A DNA stretch of 64,000 bases from Strigamia acuminata (taxonomy: Eukaryota; Arthropoda; Chilopoda; Geophilomorpha; Linotaeniidae). Positions 30,901 through 40,505 of this stretch are shown here, piece after piece. Under the pieces are notes generated by a model. That model did no database searches, had not been told where the DNA came from, and saw only the letters and a list, made by a program, of their open reading frames with translations. The stretch spans positions 12,710,001 to 12,774,000 of the forward strand of contig OX442319.1 in NCBI GenBank assembly GCA_949358305.1, written 5' to 3'. The translations under genes were made by a program, and so were the position numbers. The first letter of the stretch is position 1. Each line of letters opens with the position of its first letter.

Positions 30901-31207
30901 ACCACTGTTGGACTGCTTGGTCGCAGTACCAGTGTCCTTTCCGGCCCCAGAACATCTGATGTTGGTTCATCAACCAGAGGCCCAGTTTCCTCTCCAGGCC
31001 CTGCAGCTCCTTGGCTGCAAAGTCAGTGGAGTGACCTCATCGCAGGAGGCTTTTCGCCGGACGCTGCCAACTTGTACTCGGCCGGGTGGAGATCGACAAC
31101 TGTCAGAACGTACACGGCGGGAATTAAGAGGTGGACGGAATTTTCTGGTGAAGGGTCACCTTATTCCAATCCACTCCCTCCCAGTCTTGACCCAAACTAT
31201 CGTTTAA
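27923..31207 (+). CDS. DIRS-B Gag-like, reverse transcriptase, RNase H and dam-like domain polyprotein
   Basis: 1094 codons from MNSQVMITDSGFPTLND. Same domain order as DIRS-A: Gag-like region (FSDVSKLLGAETKFGDAW), RT with IDLTNAFYLLP, MPMGLASAPRTF and YLDDGIF, RNase H with TDASNLGWG, HINVKELLALW, HSDSSTVVS, ADYLSR, then the DLFATRLNHK / YAFPPFCLI tail. The strongest conservation between A and B is in RT-RNase H; the N-terminal 120 residues differ greatly. No stop or frameshift is present. Confidence 0.9.
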   Translation: MNSQVMITDSGFPTLNDHVVQNLQNEEVHEPNHEEEIVEEPPSPRRMQNRIECLADTVYELKDIMQNLLTAKTVVVSPQNTAMAGPGAVPTPKATDGTTSLLNPAIAVPLVVTSKPVDGSTAPTPATKVGFSDVSKLLGAETKFGDAWPAELEALVSKSLFETSTEFRDQLVEKLIIPENAKYLDPPKVDGTLFGEVQPWIRSRDTTSLKHQKLVLKAYIPLASAMKDVVAGNLDPNSLVIHLAEAMTLLGAMNTALTLRRRLDFADSLAPRYKQFAKGKVVFPSDLFGPDLSKQIKEFDELKKVTSKATFDKAENRKSDRDKNYRRFHPYNRYDNKYDYKRSDNSRSFDFKRQNSMNIVCSNPVTEFTNSDSLCRSGEEPAREILQEVATESPVIENENVRNKELFFNLHISHLSFKPGNLQYYLPVWRKITSNPFVLSALSGIKFDLNFDKLVHVKRTEYRMKLSETSAISQAVDKLCLQGIIKQVAHVEGEYLSPIFAVPKPDGSVRIILNLKKFNESLEYLHFKMASLKDAINLMKKGQFMFKIDLTNAFYLLPIKNEFKKYVRFLWQGQLYEYQVMPMGLASAPRTFTKVMCPVFSELRTWGICGIPYLDDGIFLCDSFCEAKNACIDVINFFQKLGLCINWEKSEFIPKTRIEFLGLTLDSRKMEVSLPERKIVKITKLASRLLQLENFSIQDLAIFIGNLVSAEPALSDGFWNIKPLESFKTGQLFLHDHNYNTLVKNYPDIKAELSRWTKLENFSPKDLNRRDVDTEVFTDASNLGWGASWNSRSANGQWTAEENDFHINVKELLALWFAWKVFAPFDGKKHVLFHSDSSTVVSVFRNQGSKVQQLHHFGRLVWEDSQRLNIDLSVIHIPGKENVMADYLSRNFLTTDGEWSLSPKMFNKLKSLFGLPEIDLFATRLNHKLPKYFSWGPDPFAYRIDAFSHSWKETFAYAFPPFCLISRILQKIRQDQATVLLVVPKWTSQAWFVPLLDCLVAVPVSFPAPEHLMLVHQPEAQFPLQALQLLGCKVSGVTSSQEAFRRTLPTCTRPGGDRQLSERTRRELRGGRNFLVKGHLIPIHSLPVLTQTIV

Positions 31208-32010
31208 CGCTCGTCAATACCGCAAATTTCATCGCCTCAAGATTCAATGAAGGCTTGTCACACTCCTCCATTTCGGGAAGTTTAGCGGCCATCACCGCCG
31301 CAGGCTTCATTGACCCGTCAATTAGAGCTGATGATCGTATCGCCCGAATTCTAAAAGGAGTTAATAATTTAAGGCCGAACTTACCACGTTATGTGGCCAC
31401 TTGGGACGTGGGCCTAGCTCTGAACGCCCTGCGAAAACTCTGGCCGCATGATGATCTCGATTGGAGACAACTCCAAGAAAAACTGCTCATGCTGCTGGCT
31501 TTAACAACTGCTGCCAGGGTCAGCTCGCTGCAAAGTTTTAAAATTTCGGAGATGACAGTCTCAACTGACGCGGTCATTTTCAACCCGAAAACTTTACACA
31601 AGCATTCTCGTGTTGGACACCATACTGTATTTCGAGTGGCCCCTTATTTGCAAGAACGGGCCATCTGCCCTTTCAAGGCCCTGATGGATTTTTTGGCCAA
31701 AACAAATCCGTTACGCAAGGACGATGGTTTGTTCTTAAAATTACAACCACCCCATGCCGCACCTACCAAAGATACTGTGCGACGATGGATTAAGGATTTT
31801 TTAAAAAAGATCGGCGTCGGTCAAGAGTTTGGTGCTCATTCGACGCGAGCTGCGGCCACCAGCGCAGCCGCCAGTGTTATTCCGGTACAACAAATATTAG
31901 GTGTTGCCGGTTGGACCTCCGAACAAACATTCGCGAGGTTCTACAACAAAACAATTGTCAACCACAATGCTTTTCAGGAATCAGTCCTAAACAGACCAAT
32001 TCCAAAATAA
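30877..32010 (+). CDS. DIRS-B tyrosine recombinase
   Basis: 377 codons beginning MDLTSVVCTTVG, overlapping the last 331 bases of the RT frame. Arm-type DNA-binding helices include GWRSTTVRTYTAGIKRW. Catalytic set: TTAARVSSLQSF, GAHSTRAAATSAA, VAGWTSEQTFARFYNK with the nucleophilic tyrosine. The conserved internal ATG in A and B supports this as the true start. Confidence 0.9.
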   Translation: MDLTSVVCTTVGLLGRSTSVLSGPRTSDVGSSTRGPVSSPGPAAPWLQSQWSDLIAGGFSPDAANLYSAGWRSTTVRTYTAGIKRWTEFSGEGSPYSNPLPPSLDPNYRLTLVNTANFIASRFNEGLSHSSISGSLAAITAAGFIDPSIRADDRIARILKGVNNLRPNLPRYVATWDVGLALNALRKLWPHDDLDWRQLQEKLLMLLALTTAARVSSLQSFKISEMTVSTDAVIFNPKTLHKHSRVGHHTVFRVAPYLQERAICPFKALMDFLAKTNPLRKDDGLFLKLQPPHAAPTKDTVRRWIKDFLKKIGVGQEFGAHSTRAAATSAAASVIPVQQILGVAGWTSEQTFARFYNKTIVNHNAFQESVLNRPIPK

Positions 32011-32107
32011 ATTCATAAATAAAAAATGATTAAACTGAAAAATTGTTAAATTTGTTTTTTCCAAAACATTTTTATTTTTATCCTATGGAAAAAAGTTACC
32101 TTTCAAG

Positions 32108-32234
32108 TCTCCTGTTTAGCCGGAGATTACTAAGAGTGAATGTAATCTCGGCTGAACGAAGTGAAGCGGAGCGAAGCGGAGCGAACGAGTGAAAGCCGAT
32201 AACATTCACTCGTGTAATTGGAGGTTTAACAGGA
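32108..32234. repeat. DIRS-B internal complementary region
   Basis: CCTGTTTAGCCGGAGATTAC (complement of the left end) joins a stretch with GAAGCGGAGCG repeats that complements the far right end, ending near GAGGTTTAACAGGA. Equivalent to the region in DIRS-A. Confidence 0.85.
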
Positions 32235-32547
32235 CCCACCGACCTCCCTTGTCACAACTAAATTATCTAAGCTCCATCTAACACAAACTAATTCGTTTTC
32301 AATCACTACCTAGCGTTCTAAATGTTTAAAAATGAACGAAAATCACGCTTACCGTCAACACCGTTGATTTCGTCGACTCCATTTTGTCCTTCACTTCCTT
32401 TTTTCCAGGATAGCTTTTAAGACTGACGTAACCCGACTAGTAGCGCCATCTCCTGTTAAACCTCCAATTACACGAGTGAATGTTATCGGCTTTCACTCGT
32501 TCGCTCCGCTTCGCTCCGCTTCACTTCGTTCAGCCGAGATTACATTT

Positions 32548-32967
32548 ATCGCTTTTGCAAGTTCTGGTTTTTATTCAAATAATAAACATCGCCTTCCTTC
32601 ACCGTCGTAGAAAGTGAGTCGAAAAGCGAGAATTGCACTTTCTTTTTCTCACTTTCAGTTTTAATTATTTGAGCAATAAACAGTGGTATAAAAACAATCA
32701 ATTCACCTGTTTATTTTAATTTATTTTACCGTAGGGTACTTTATTTGTTTGTCCACTAATTGTATTTGGCGCCACTAATGAATAGAGGGCGCCAGGGTCG
32801 GAAGACAACGACCTGTTCAGGTAGCACGTGCACACAGAAATTTTCTCCGATTTTTAAAACGCAACTAATAATTTAATTTCTTTTTATAGGATCAACATTT
32901 TTATTGAAAATTCAGCAACACCTATTCAGGTAACAACTGAAACATTCTCTCGTCACTTCTACCCAAG
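32548..32967. other. Rest of copy-3 3' flank and promoter of family copy 4
   Basis: 32548-32600 is the displaced 3' flank of copy 3. 32740-32840 has the family promoter block (TTTGTCCACTAATTGTATTTGGCGCC, GGGTCGGAAGACAACGACCTG, in parts). The exon-2 acceptor TTTTTATAG at about 32889 is present, but no SAP exon is found and the leader before the ATG is shifted by a small insertion, so copy 4 has lost its N-terminal module. Confidence 0.6.
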
Positions 32968-34156
32968 ATGGAGTTCACATTGGCCGCCCCGTCGCTCGAG
33001 CGTGCCGCCTCGATCAAAATTGCTACGAACGTATGGAAATGTTGGACAAATATCTCCGAGGTGATCTGCTCTAAAAATTCCAAATGTTTTTATATGCACT
33101 TCAGGCTTTATATTAATAACTACGGAATTGAAATAAAGCTGGAGAAATTGGTGTTACCTCCAATTGTGAAACTTGAGTTGGTTGACATTTCCAAAAACGT
33201 GAGAGACGAAATACTAGAGTTCCTCACGTCAGAAAGGTTTACCAATCTTCTTGAACCCGCACCAGGCTACGATTTTATTGGCTGTAGCAAGCTCGTTGGC
33301 TGCGTTAAACTCATCGAGTGGACGCAGCACGGCAAAATCGAGGAGACGAAATCGGCGAGAGCGCTATCGTGCGCCGACAAACTACTCAGTCGAGCGGAAA
33401 GATTGCGAATAGCTTGCGCGTTTGGCCTCAGAGATCAAGTGGAACATTTTTGGAGAGAATCTCCGGCTGATTTCATCCTCTTTAGACCTCCTTTTGGCGA
33501 CGTCATGACGTCTGGATTGGATGGTCGAGAGATAGTAAGCAAAGAGAGGAAATTTGACATGTTGCGTTGCTCATTGGAAAGCGATAACACGAGTGCGATG
33601 AAGTATTTGTGGTCGATTTTTACGGATGAAGAAAGAATCGAAGGCTTGGATTTCAGTTGGCAACACGCAATTTCACTCGCTTGGAATCCCCAGGCCGATG
33701 ACGTAAATATAAGACGAACCGTTTACTTTTTGTTAAGCAAGACGAACGAGTGGAAGTTGGATACTATTTTTCCGAAGTTCGGCTCAAAGCTTTTACAGTA
33801 CTTTGCTAAGGATTGGGTGTACGTAGATTTGTTTTTAGCTGGGTTAAAGCGTGTTCTTCCGAAAGGAATATGAAGTGGGATGTTTATTCGCTTGCCTGGC
33901 GAAACAGATAAAGGAAAATCCAAACGACGGCAAAAGGTTTCGGGTGTGTTTCGTGCAATTGTGGACGAGGATTTCGCCTAATTCGAGGAATTATTTCCTG
34001 CATTGTGGTGGAAAGTATCACGTCAGGTGTACTAAGTCATTGTACGCGGCTAAAGATTTCGCTAGTCTTGATTTAATGCTAAACGATTTCGATGAAGAGG
34101 ATCGGACGGAATTTATGAGGCGATGCGTCCCAAATTACAAAAAAACCCGTACGTAA
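32968..34156 (+). pseudogene. Tandem family copy 4, frameshifted, no SAP exon
   Basis: Body opens MEFTLAAPSLERAAS at 32968 and is in frame to 33873. At about 33861 an extra A (CCGAAAGGAATATG against CTGAAGGAATATG in copy 1) shifts the frame, and the remaining C-terminal part continues to 34156 in the next frame. One base separates it from an intact gene, so a very recent lesion or a sequence error is possible. Its N-terminal third differs most from copies 1 and 2 (KLELVDISKNVRDEILEF). Confidence 0.75.
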
Positions 34157-34474
34157 TTTTGTTTGGGTGTAAAGTGTAAAATGTATTTTTTCTTTTATCG
34201 CTTTTGTAAGTTTGGTTTTTAATGAAATCATAAACATCCCCTTGATTTTACTGTATTCATTTATTTTATATTTGAAGTTTGGAAGCAAAAAATTTATTCA
34301 GAAATAAAATAATGCAAGAAAAGGATTTTTTTTTCTGGAAATATATTTTGTTTGAATTATTTTTTGTTGGAATTGCGAGAACCTGTAAATGCGCTTCTGC
34401 TGTTGCGTAGTATCCATTGCGTAATGACAGTGAAATTTCTCGGAATTGTTATTCAATTTATCACTACCACAAGT
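34157..34474. other. 3' flank of family copy 4
   Basis: Matches the 3' flank of copies 1 and 5 (GTAAAATGTAT, TTTGAAGTTTGGAAGCAAAAAATT, GAACCTGTAAATGCGCTTCTGCTG in part). No gene. Ends where an insertion begins at 34475. Confidence 0.6.
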
Positions 34475-35852
34475 TGCATTATATCATATTAGTATGATAT
34501 ATTTGTGTACCGGTTTTTATTTCTCCAGTTGAGCTATAATTTTAGACAAATTATAAAAACACCTGGCTAAAGGATTAAGTCACCCTTCACCACCCACAGG
34601 GATTGAAGACACACTTTGAGTTAAGACAATAAACTTAATTGCAAAGGTGTCCTCCGAATCCATTTCCGGGACAAACTTACTTGTTAGTAGAAGACTATGT
34701 TCTCTGTATCCACTTCCTATTTACTAAGATTGGGCAGTTTCTGAGTGACCAGTGTTCCTATTGGAGCAATGACCAACTCATTCTTTCTACTCAGCATACT
34801 GTGTATTCCAGTGTAAACCGGAAATACGAGCTCTTGTCTTGTTTCTGATTTTGTGATATTACTTGAGCCCTTTTTTCTACGCTTTGCTTCGCTTCATGCC
34901 AACATTCCCCCGTTGTAGGAATACTTCGATTAACTTCAGTATTCACGTCAATGCCTCTATTAAATTCGGTATTGCCATCCCTTCCTTTTCGAGAGATATT
35001 AGGTTCATTTCTAATGTTGGATGACGGAATGGTTTGATTAGATTCAGTGTTGGTTGCACTTTGGGGCAATGAATAGCTAGGTGCTATTTTAATTATTTAT
35101 GTTATAGATTTTCCAGATTTGACAATTAGATTATTTGTAATCTAATTAATCAAATCCCAACTTTCATGACCTGATTTATTCGTAAATCTGACATGAATTC
35201 GAAGTCCTTTTGATGAGTCCAGAACCAAGGTCAAATACACTTGCGACTTATTTTATAAGTTACAAGTTGATATTTACAACGGAACCAGAAGTTAATTACC
35301 TTAAGTGATAAGTTGTAAACCAATTAATCCGTACGCAATTATTAATTTGAAGTCTACTTTGTGCAACTTACTTTATAGTTATTTTGATAATTATAAAGAG
35401 ATCAATTGGTAAATATCTGCGAACAGATATTTAAACCAATGATTGCCCAAAGTTGTGACGATGCAGTAAAGACAACCGCACATCTCGGATAATTACATTA
35501 TTTGATTACACACGCAGAACCAACTGAAATAGACGACAATCAGCCCGATTGTATGACGACATCTTTTACGCCTAAGCAATATGAACATTAAACCTCTTAT
35601 TTCAAGGCTGAATTCATCCGCCATCTTTGATATTATTTTAAGGCTTTCTAGCCACATTCTGTATAGTTAATTTCATTCGCTTTAATGGCCATTTGTCGGC
35701 CTTACAAGTAGTAATTGTATAATTTCCACTAGTATTAATAAATTGTCCTATGTTTTGAGAAACATAACGTCTCGTTATTTGCACTTTAACACACTCTTTA
35801 TGTTTCCTTGATCTAATTGACTTAATTCCTATTCCGAGTAGTCATCGTCACA
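34475..35852. mobile_element. Insertion of about 1.38 kb with TG...CA ends, probable solo LTR
   Basis: Comparison with the homologous flank of copies 1 and 5 shows extra DNA here. It begins TGCATTATATC, ends GTCACA and is flanked by AAGT on both sides (34471-34474 and 35853-35856). TG/CA ends with a 4-bp duplication fit a solo LTR of a Gypsy-type element. No protein-coding domain was found. The 92-codon minus frame at 34791-35069 is low-complexity and unsupported. Confidence 0.45.
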
Positions 35853-36790
35853 AAGTTAATAAATTTCATCAAACTGTCAGTTCACAATCACAATTTTTTT
35901 CTCCCTTAATAAAAGGAATAATAGCTAGGTATTTTTTCCCATTTTTTTGTACAATAAACCATTGAAAACTATTTCCCATTTGTACAAAATTTCCTAAATT
36001 GCACGAAATTGAAAGAATTTGTGTCATATAATGTTTAAAATCTACATTTGAAATCAGCACTGACAAACTGGATGATACTTCTTCGTTCGACACTACACTA
36101 TTAGAACAGTAGTTTTTAATTTTAATCAAACAGGAAATCATACATCCTGTCACACAGGCTCTAAAACCAAACTCATACAGTAATACACTCTAGTGGCAAT
36201 TTAAATACTACGGAGTAAAACTTAAGTATCAATGACATAAATACTGTAACTCAAATATTAATAACAATTTGTGAGAAATCGAAAACGGATTTTTTTTTAA
36301 AACTAATTTTTGTTAAAAATTTAATTAAAAAAATATGTTATGAGGACGAATAATATAAATTGCAGTGTACTACAGTCTGCGCCCAGTATCTTGATGCTAA
36401 AACTGAACTGCGCATGACCTAGTGTGCAGGATTGTATCAGTCCGCCAAGGTCCTTTTTTAAAACTGTCATCGGGCTGAGTCAACTAGAACATGGGTTTAT
36501 TAAGTTTACATGCAGTTAAATTAAAAGTAAGTGAATATTATATAACATATAAATAATGAACAATAATGAACAAGTAATAAAAATATAAATTCTAATTTAA
36601 ATAGGGATCAGATGATCAAACACTGTCATCACCATCGTTCAGCATTTCATTTTCATCGTTCGCACTCTAGGTATTTAATTCAGAATCTTTATTTACATGG
36701 ATTATTAATGGTTGTACCTACAATTAAATGTATTATGATTTAACAATAAATTATATTACGTAATTTAATTTACTTCTTGATTATCTGCTA
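35853..36790. other. Continuation of copy-4 3' flank, no gene
   Basis: 35855-36160 parallels 40175-40460, the flank that leads into the second small membrane-protein gene, but here the gene itself is missing. 36230-36270 repeats 14600-14635. The rest is AT-rich with no supportable feature. Confidence 0.45.
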
Positions 36791-37330
36791 ATCCTTCCAA
36801 TTGCTACATCTTAATTTCCTCTTCTTGAACATGTTTAATGTAATTCTTCCAATTTTCCGGAATTACATTGTCCACTGATTCAAGAAATAATTTTTTCATG
36901 TCTGGAAATTTGAATGTTGTGTTTTTTCTTGCAACATCATTTTTTATTTGTCCCCATACTGTTTCTATCGGGTGGTATGGTGGTAAACGTCAACTTTGTA
37001 TCGCAAAAATCGATGTTTATGTTTTTGAACACAATGCAGGAGTTTTGTCATAACGTGTGAGAATTTTATTCTTTTTTCTGTCAGCCATTTTTCTATTTCA
37101 GCTTTTTGCCATTTTGTTGCTGGAATCTGTTCAACTCTGTCTGTATGTACATGTATGGTGATTTATCGATGACAACAACACTGTTTGTTTGAATGAGAGC
37201 AAGGACGACGGGAGTAGTCGTCCTTGATGAGAGTCAATAACTGTGAAAACCAATTTTTGTACACATCACCATTCATATCCTGGTGATAATCCCCATCGTT
37301 TTTACTGTCAAACTGCTCTCACACACACAT
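36790..37330 (-). pseudogene. Degraded DDE transposase (Tc1/IS630-like), C-terminal part
   Basis: Minus-strand pieces in shifting frames read GDYHQDMNGDVYKNWFSQLL, then VVVIDKSPY (the second catalytic Asp), WLTEKRIKFSH, YHPIETVWGQIKNDVARKN (the catalytic Glu region) and FPDMKKLFLESVDNVIP. This is the DDE endonuclease domain of Tc1/IS630-type elements. It is broken by frameshifts and lacks the N-terminal DNA-binding part. No inverted repeats were identified around it. Confidence 0.8.
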
Positions 37331-37555
37331 AAATTCACAGACAGGAAATGAGTGACAAAAAAGAAGCAATCTGATTGGTATATAAATAAACAATGATGCA
37401 ATCTGATTAATATATAGATGAACAGCAGTGCTAGGTTAGTGTATAACTACTCTAGGACTGTCATTCCTATTTAGTGGAGTACTGGAAAAAGACTTTCAAG
37501 GTACAGTAAGTGGAATTATTCAAAATTTCTAACAACGAATTCAAATTCTCTTCAG

Positions 37556-37900
37556 ATGGTGAACACCGAGAGATTTCTGCTCAAGACTTTTGACGTTATG
37601 GAGTTGATGATGCCATCGGACGCTGCAGGACCATTTATTGCTTTGGGCGTTTTGTTTTGCTGGAAATTCGTCATTTTCCCAACACCGCTCGCCATTTTTT
37701 TCTCTTCAATCTTCGCTGTACTGGAATTTTCATTCTCCATCTTCGTGATTTATTTTTTATTTTATCCCTTATACATATTAGTGTCGTATTTTGTTAAGAC
37801 ACACATTTATCCACTTTCATCCTTACTTGCGCCACGAGCTACAACAAAATCTTGTTTTAATTTATTTAATTTTGTTTATGTATTACAATTGCACAAATAA
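37556..37900 (+). CDS. Small membrane protein, copy 1 (unrecognised)
   Basis: 114 codons from MVNTERFLLKTFDVMELMMPSDA. Three hydrophobic stretches (about residues 25-45, 45-60 and 62-85) suggest a small integral membrane protein ending in a basic tail. I do not recognise the family. A 5'-leader intron (donor near 37505, acceptor TTCAG before the ATG) is shared with the paralogue at 40506. The last 15 codons extend beyond the paralogue's stop. Nucleotide similarity continues for about 150 bp past the stop, so the pair comes from a segmental duplication. Confidence 0.55.
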   Translation: MVNTERFLLKTFDVMELMMPSDAAGPFIALGVLFCWKFVIFPTPLAIFFSSIFAVLEFSFSIFVIYFLFYPLYILVSYFVKTHIYPLSSLLAPRATTKSCFNLFNFVYVLQLHK

Positions 37901-38280
37901 AGCGTCTGTTACTATTCTAGCAAATGTTATCGATATTTCAATACAAACAAGAAACAATTATAAAAATATTCCACAAAGTTCCAAAGAAATCATCACTATA
38001 ATTTATATCATTTCATTATTCACGTTAAAGGAAGTACAAAAAAGTGGAAATAACAAATATTTTCTGTAAAGGAATTCAAATATCCTGGTGATGGAAAACA
38101 TGTGTTAAAGTTAAACTGACGGTTTCATTGAATTTATTTATATTTCTGGTAATGATAAAGTTGTTAAAATGTCGCAAAAAGGAGAATTTGGGTGGTACGA
38201 TTAATGTCTCATTTATTACATGAAAATCTCATTCGCCAAGAAATAACTCACCATCGACATTTTTGTTAATTTTAAAATTT
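37901..38280. other. 3' flank of membrane-protein copy 1
   Basis: Shares blocks with 40860-40970 and 41280-41340 (CATCCTGGTGATG, TGTGTTAAA, ACTGACGGTTT). AT-rich, no gene. Confidence 0.5.
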
Positions 38281-38605
38281 CTTTTTACAGGTTGTCCAGA
38301 CTGAACAAACTCATGACCGACACCACCGTCAACGTATTGCAATACTCGAGTTCCACGCGCGTCAGCTGCGGCAGCGTATTGGAATTGAGCACGTCGTTGA
38401 GCATTTTACACCATTTCTACTCCATTTTCGTTCACTCCTCCCTGTTATACTCTTTAACACCTTTTTAGGTGTTAAAAAAAATTAATACATATTTGTATTT
38501 GATGCTTTTACACCTTTTTACACCTATTATTTCTCCCAGTATACGTCTCGTAACCGGCGATGAAGAGCAGTTCCAGGTGCTGCAGACACGGGCAGCAGTT
38601 GCGAT
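38280..38605 (-). pseudogene. Leucine-rich-repeat gene fragment
   Basis: On minus, 38605-38520 reads CPCLQHLELLFIAGYETYTG and 38420-38290 reads LNSNTLPQLTRVELEYCNTL. Both have the spacing of F-box/LRR-type leucine-rich repeats. An AT-rich stretch separates them. No start or full repeat array is present, so this is a stranded fragment next to family copy 5. Confidence 0.4.
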
Positions 38606-39857
38606 TTTTACGGATGAAGAAAGAATCGAAGGCTTGGATTTCAGTTGGAAACACGCAATTACGCTTGCTTGGATTTACCAGGCCGATCTCGTTAATATAA
38701 GACAAACTGTTTTCTTTTTAAAGGCTTTTATTTAACTTGACTTGAACGTTTGTGTGTGTGGTTCAACTTCCGGTTTGTCTAAATTTGGGTGTTTTTTCCA
38801 AAAATCAATTCTGCATAACAAAAAATTAAATTTTGGCCGACGTCAAGCCCTAGAACAGGTCATTCCACACATTATAATAAAATAAAAGAAAAAAAAAGAC
38901 TCATTTTTAAGCGCTGTGGACTGGAAGTACGAATGCTGAAACCTCTGATTTACGGCAAACTGTAAGCAAACCGGAGTGCCACCTGGCGGAACCCGTGTTT
39001 TTTAATGGATGCCAAAATGTTCGCCCGATACGAATTTTGATGTTTTCGGCACTAAAAAAGGATTTAAAAATCCTGAAACCACGCTCATTTGATTGGAAAT
39101 TGCATTCTGCACAAGCTTGTATTTTTTTTTTTCGATTCGGTAAAAAAAAATACGTCTTTTTACGACCGTAGCCGGCGACCACATGGACAATTTAGTACGA
39201 AATTTGAATTTGACCATAAAAACAAAAAATATGAAAAATGAACGGTTTAAAAAAATTAAAAATATGTTTCCTGTGCAGAATTTGCCGCTCTTTCAAATGG
39301 TGCTGATAACTTTTTGATCAGAGCTACATTTTTTTTTATTTGCTAAAAAACGATTTGTCATTTGGATTCAAATTTCTCAGGGATACAGCATAAAAGCCTT
39401 TTTCAAAAACGTAATTTTTTTGGTTTACTTGTTGTTAACCAAGACGAACGAGCAGGAGTTGGATACTATTTTTACTAAGTTCGGCTCAAAGCTTTTAAAG
39501 TACTTTGTTAAGGATTGGGTGTACGTAGATTTCTTTTTACTTGCGTTAAAGCGTGTTCTTCCGAAGCAAAAAGAATTGGGATTTTTATTCATTTGCCTGG
39601 CGAATCAGATAGAGAAAAATCCCAACGACGGCAAAAGGTTTCGGGTGTGTTTCGAGCAATTGTGGACGAAGATTTCGCCGAACTCGAGGGATTATTTCCT
39701 GCAACATAATGAATATGATCACGTCAATTGTACTAAGTCATTGTACAAGGCTAAAGATTTCGCTAGTCTTGATTTGATGTTAAACCATTTCGTTGAGGAG
39801 GATCGGACGAAATTTATGAGGCGATGCGTCCCAAATTACAAAAAAAACCGTACGTAA
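38601..39857 (+). pseudogene. Tandem family copy 5, 5'-truncated and split by an insertion
   Basis: 38601-38715 matches the middle of the body (FTDEERIEGLDFSWKHAI). The match is interrupted by about 700 bp (38716-39418) and resumes at 39419 with LLTKTNEQELDTIFTKFG through the normal tail to 39857. The N-terminal half and SAP exon are gone. The second part alone is open for 145 codons from an internal ATG, but it is not a credible gene. Confidence 0.8.
38716..39418. mobile_element. Insertion of about 700 bp with short inverted ends in copy 5
   Basis: Left edge TTTTTAAAGGCTTTTATTT and right edge ATAAAAGCCTTTTTCAAAAA are inverted relatives. A diverged, inverted, partly deleted copy lies at 46260-46650 (shared GCCAAAATGTTCGCCCGATA and AAAGGCTTTTATTTAACTTGA). 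No transposase was found, so it is probably a non-autonomous DNA transposon. Confidence 0.55.
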
Positions 39858-40505
39858 TTTTGTTTGGGTTTAATGTGTAAAATGTGCATTTCATTTATCG
39901 CTTTTGTAAGTTTGGTTTTTATTGAAATTATAAACATCCTCTTGATTTTATTGAATTCATTTATTTTATATTTGAAGTTTGGAAGCAAAAAATTCATTCA
40001 GAGATAAAATAATGCAAGAAAAGATTTTTTTCTCTGGAAATATATTTTGTTTGGATTATTTCCTCTTGGAATTGCGAGAACCTGTAAATGCGCTTCTGCT
40101 GTTGCGTAGTTTCCCTTGCATAATGTTAGGGAAATTGCTATGAATTGTTATTCAATTGATCACTTTATCGCAAGTCAATAAATTTCATCAAACTGTCAAT
40201 TCACAATCACAATTTTTTTTTTCTTAATAAAAGGAATAATAGCTACGTATTTTTTCCTTCTCTTTGTACTAGAAACCATTGAAAACTATTTGCCATTTGT
40301 ACAAAACTTCCTCAACTGCATGAAATTGAAAAGATTTGTTTGTATGATGTTTAAAATCTGCATTGGAAATCAGCAGTGACAAGCTAAATGATACTGCTTC
40401 GTTCGACACAACACAAGAACAGTAGTTTTTAATCAAACAGGAAATCATGCACAAGGTAAGTGGAATTATTCAATATTTCTAACAATGAATTCAAATTCTC
40501 TTCAG
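39858..40505. other. 3' flank of copy 5 leading into membrane-protein copy 2
   Basis: Same 3' flank as copies 1 and 4. Near 40447-40503 a short leader exon with donor AAG|GTAAGT and acceptor CTTCAG precedes the membrane-protein ATG. The minus-strand frame at 40269-40454 has a partial parallel at 35869-36153, but indels break it. Confidence 0.5.

Larger units (their letters stand above)
27707..32547 (+). mobile_element. Complete DIRS-like retrotransposon B
   Basis: About 4.84 kb with the same plan as element A. Left inverted terminal repeat about 27707-27770 (GAGATGGCGCTACTAGTCGG), internal complementary region 32108-32234, right repeat about 32423-32547. The ends share their core with A, but the outer tips differ (TTCACTCTTAG against TTCTCTCTCAG) and the proteins have diverged, so it is a sister lineage and not a duplicate of A. 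Both ORFs are open. It interrupts the 3' flank of family copy 3: the ACATTT before it and TTTATCGCTTTTG after it are contiguous in copies 4 and 5. Confidence 0.93.

Noticed and set aside
34791-35069. Minus-strand asparagine/serine-rich frame
   Set aside because: Low-complexity, lies in a probable solo LTR, no homologue recognised.
35869-36153. Minus-strand frame with a partial parallel at 40269-40454
   Set aside because: The two copies differ by indels that change the frame, so the similarity is that of duplicated non-coding flank.
38469-38735. Plus-strand 88-codon frame joining LRR debris to family copy 5
   Set aside because: Chance fusion over a rearrangement; the LRR text is on the opposite strand.
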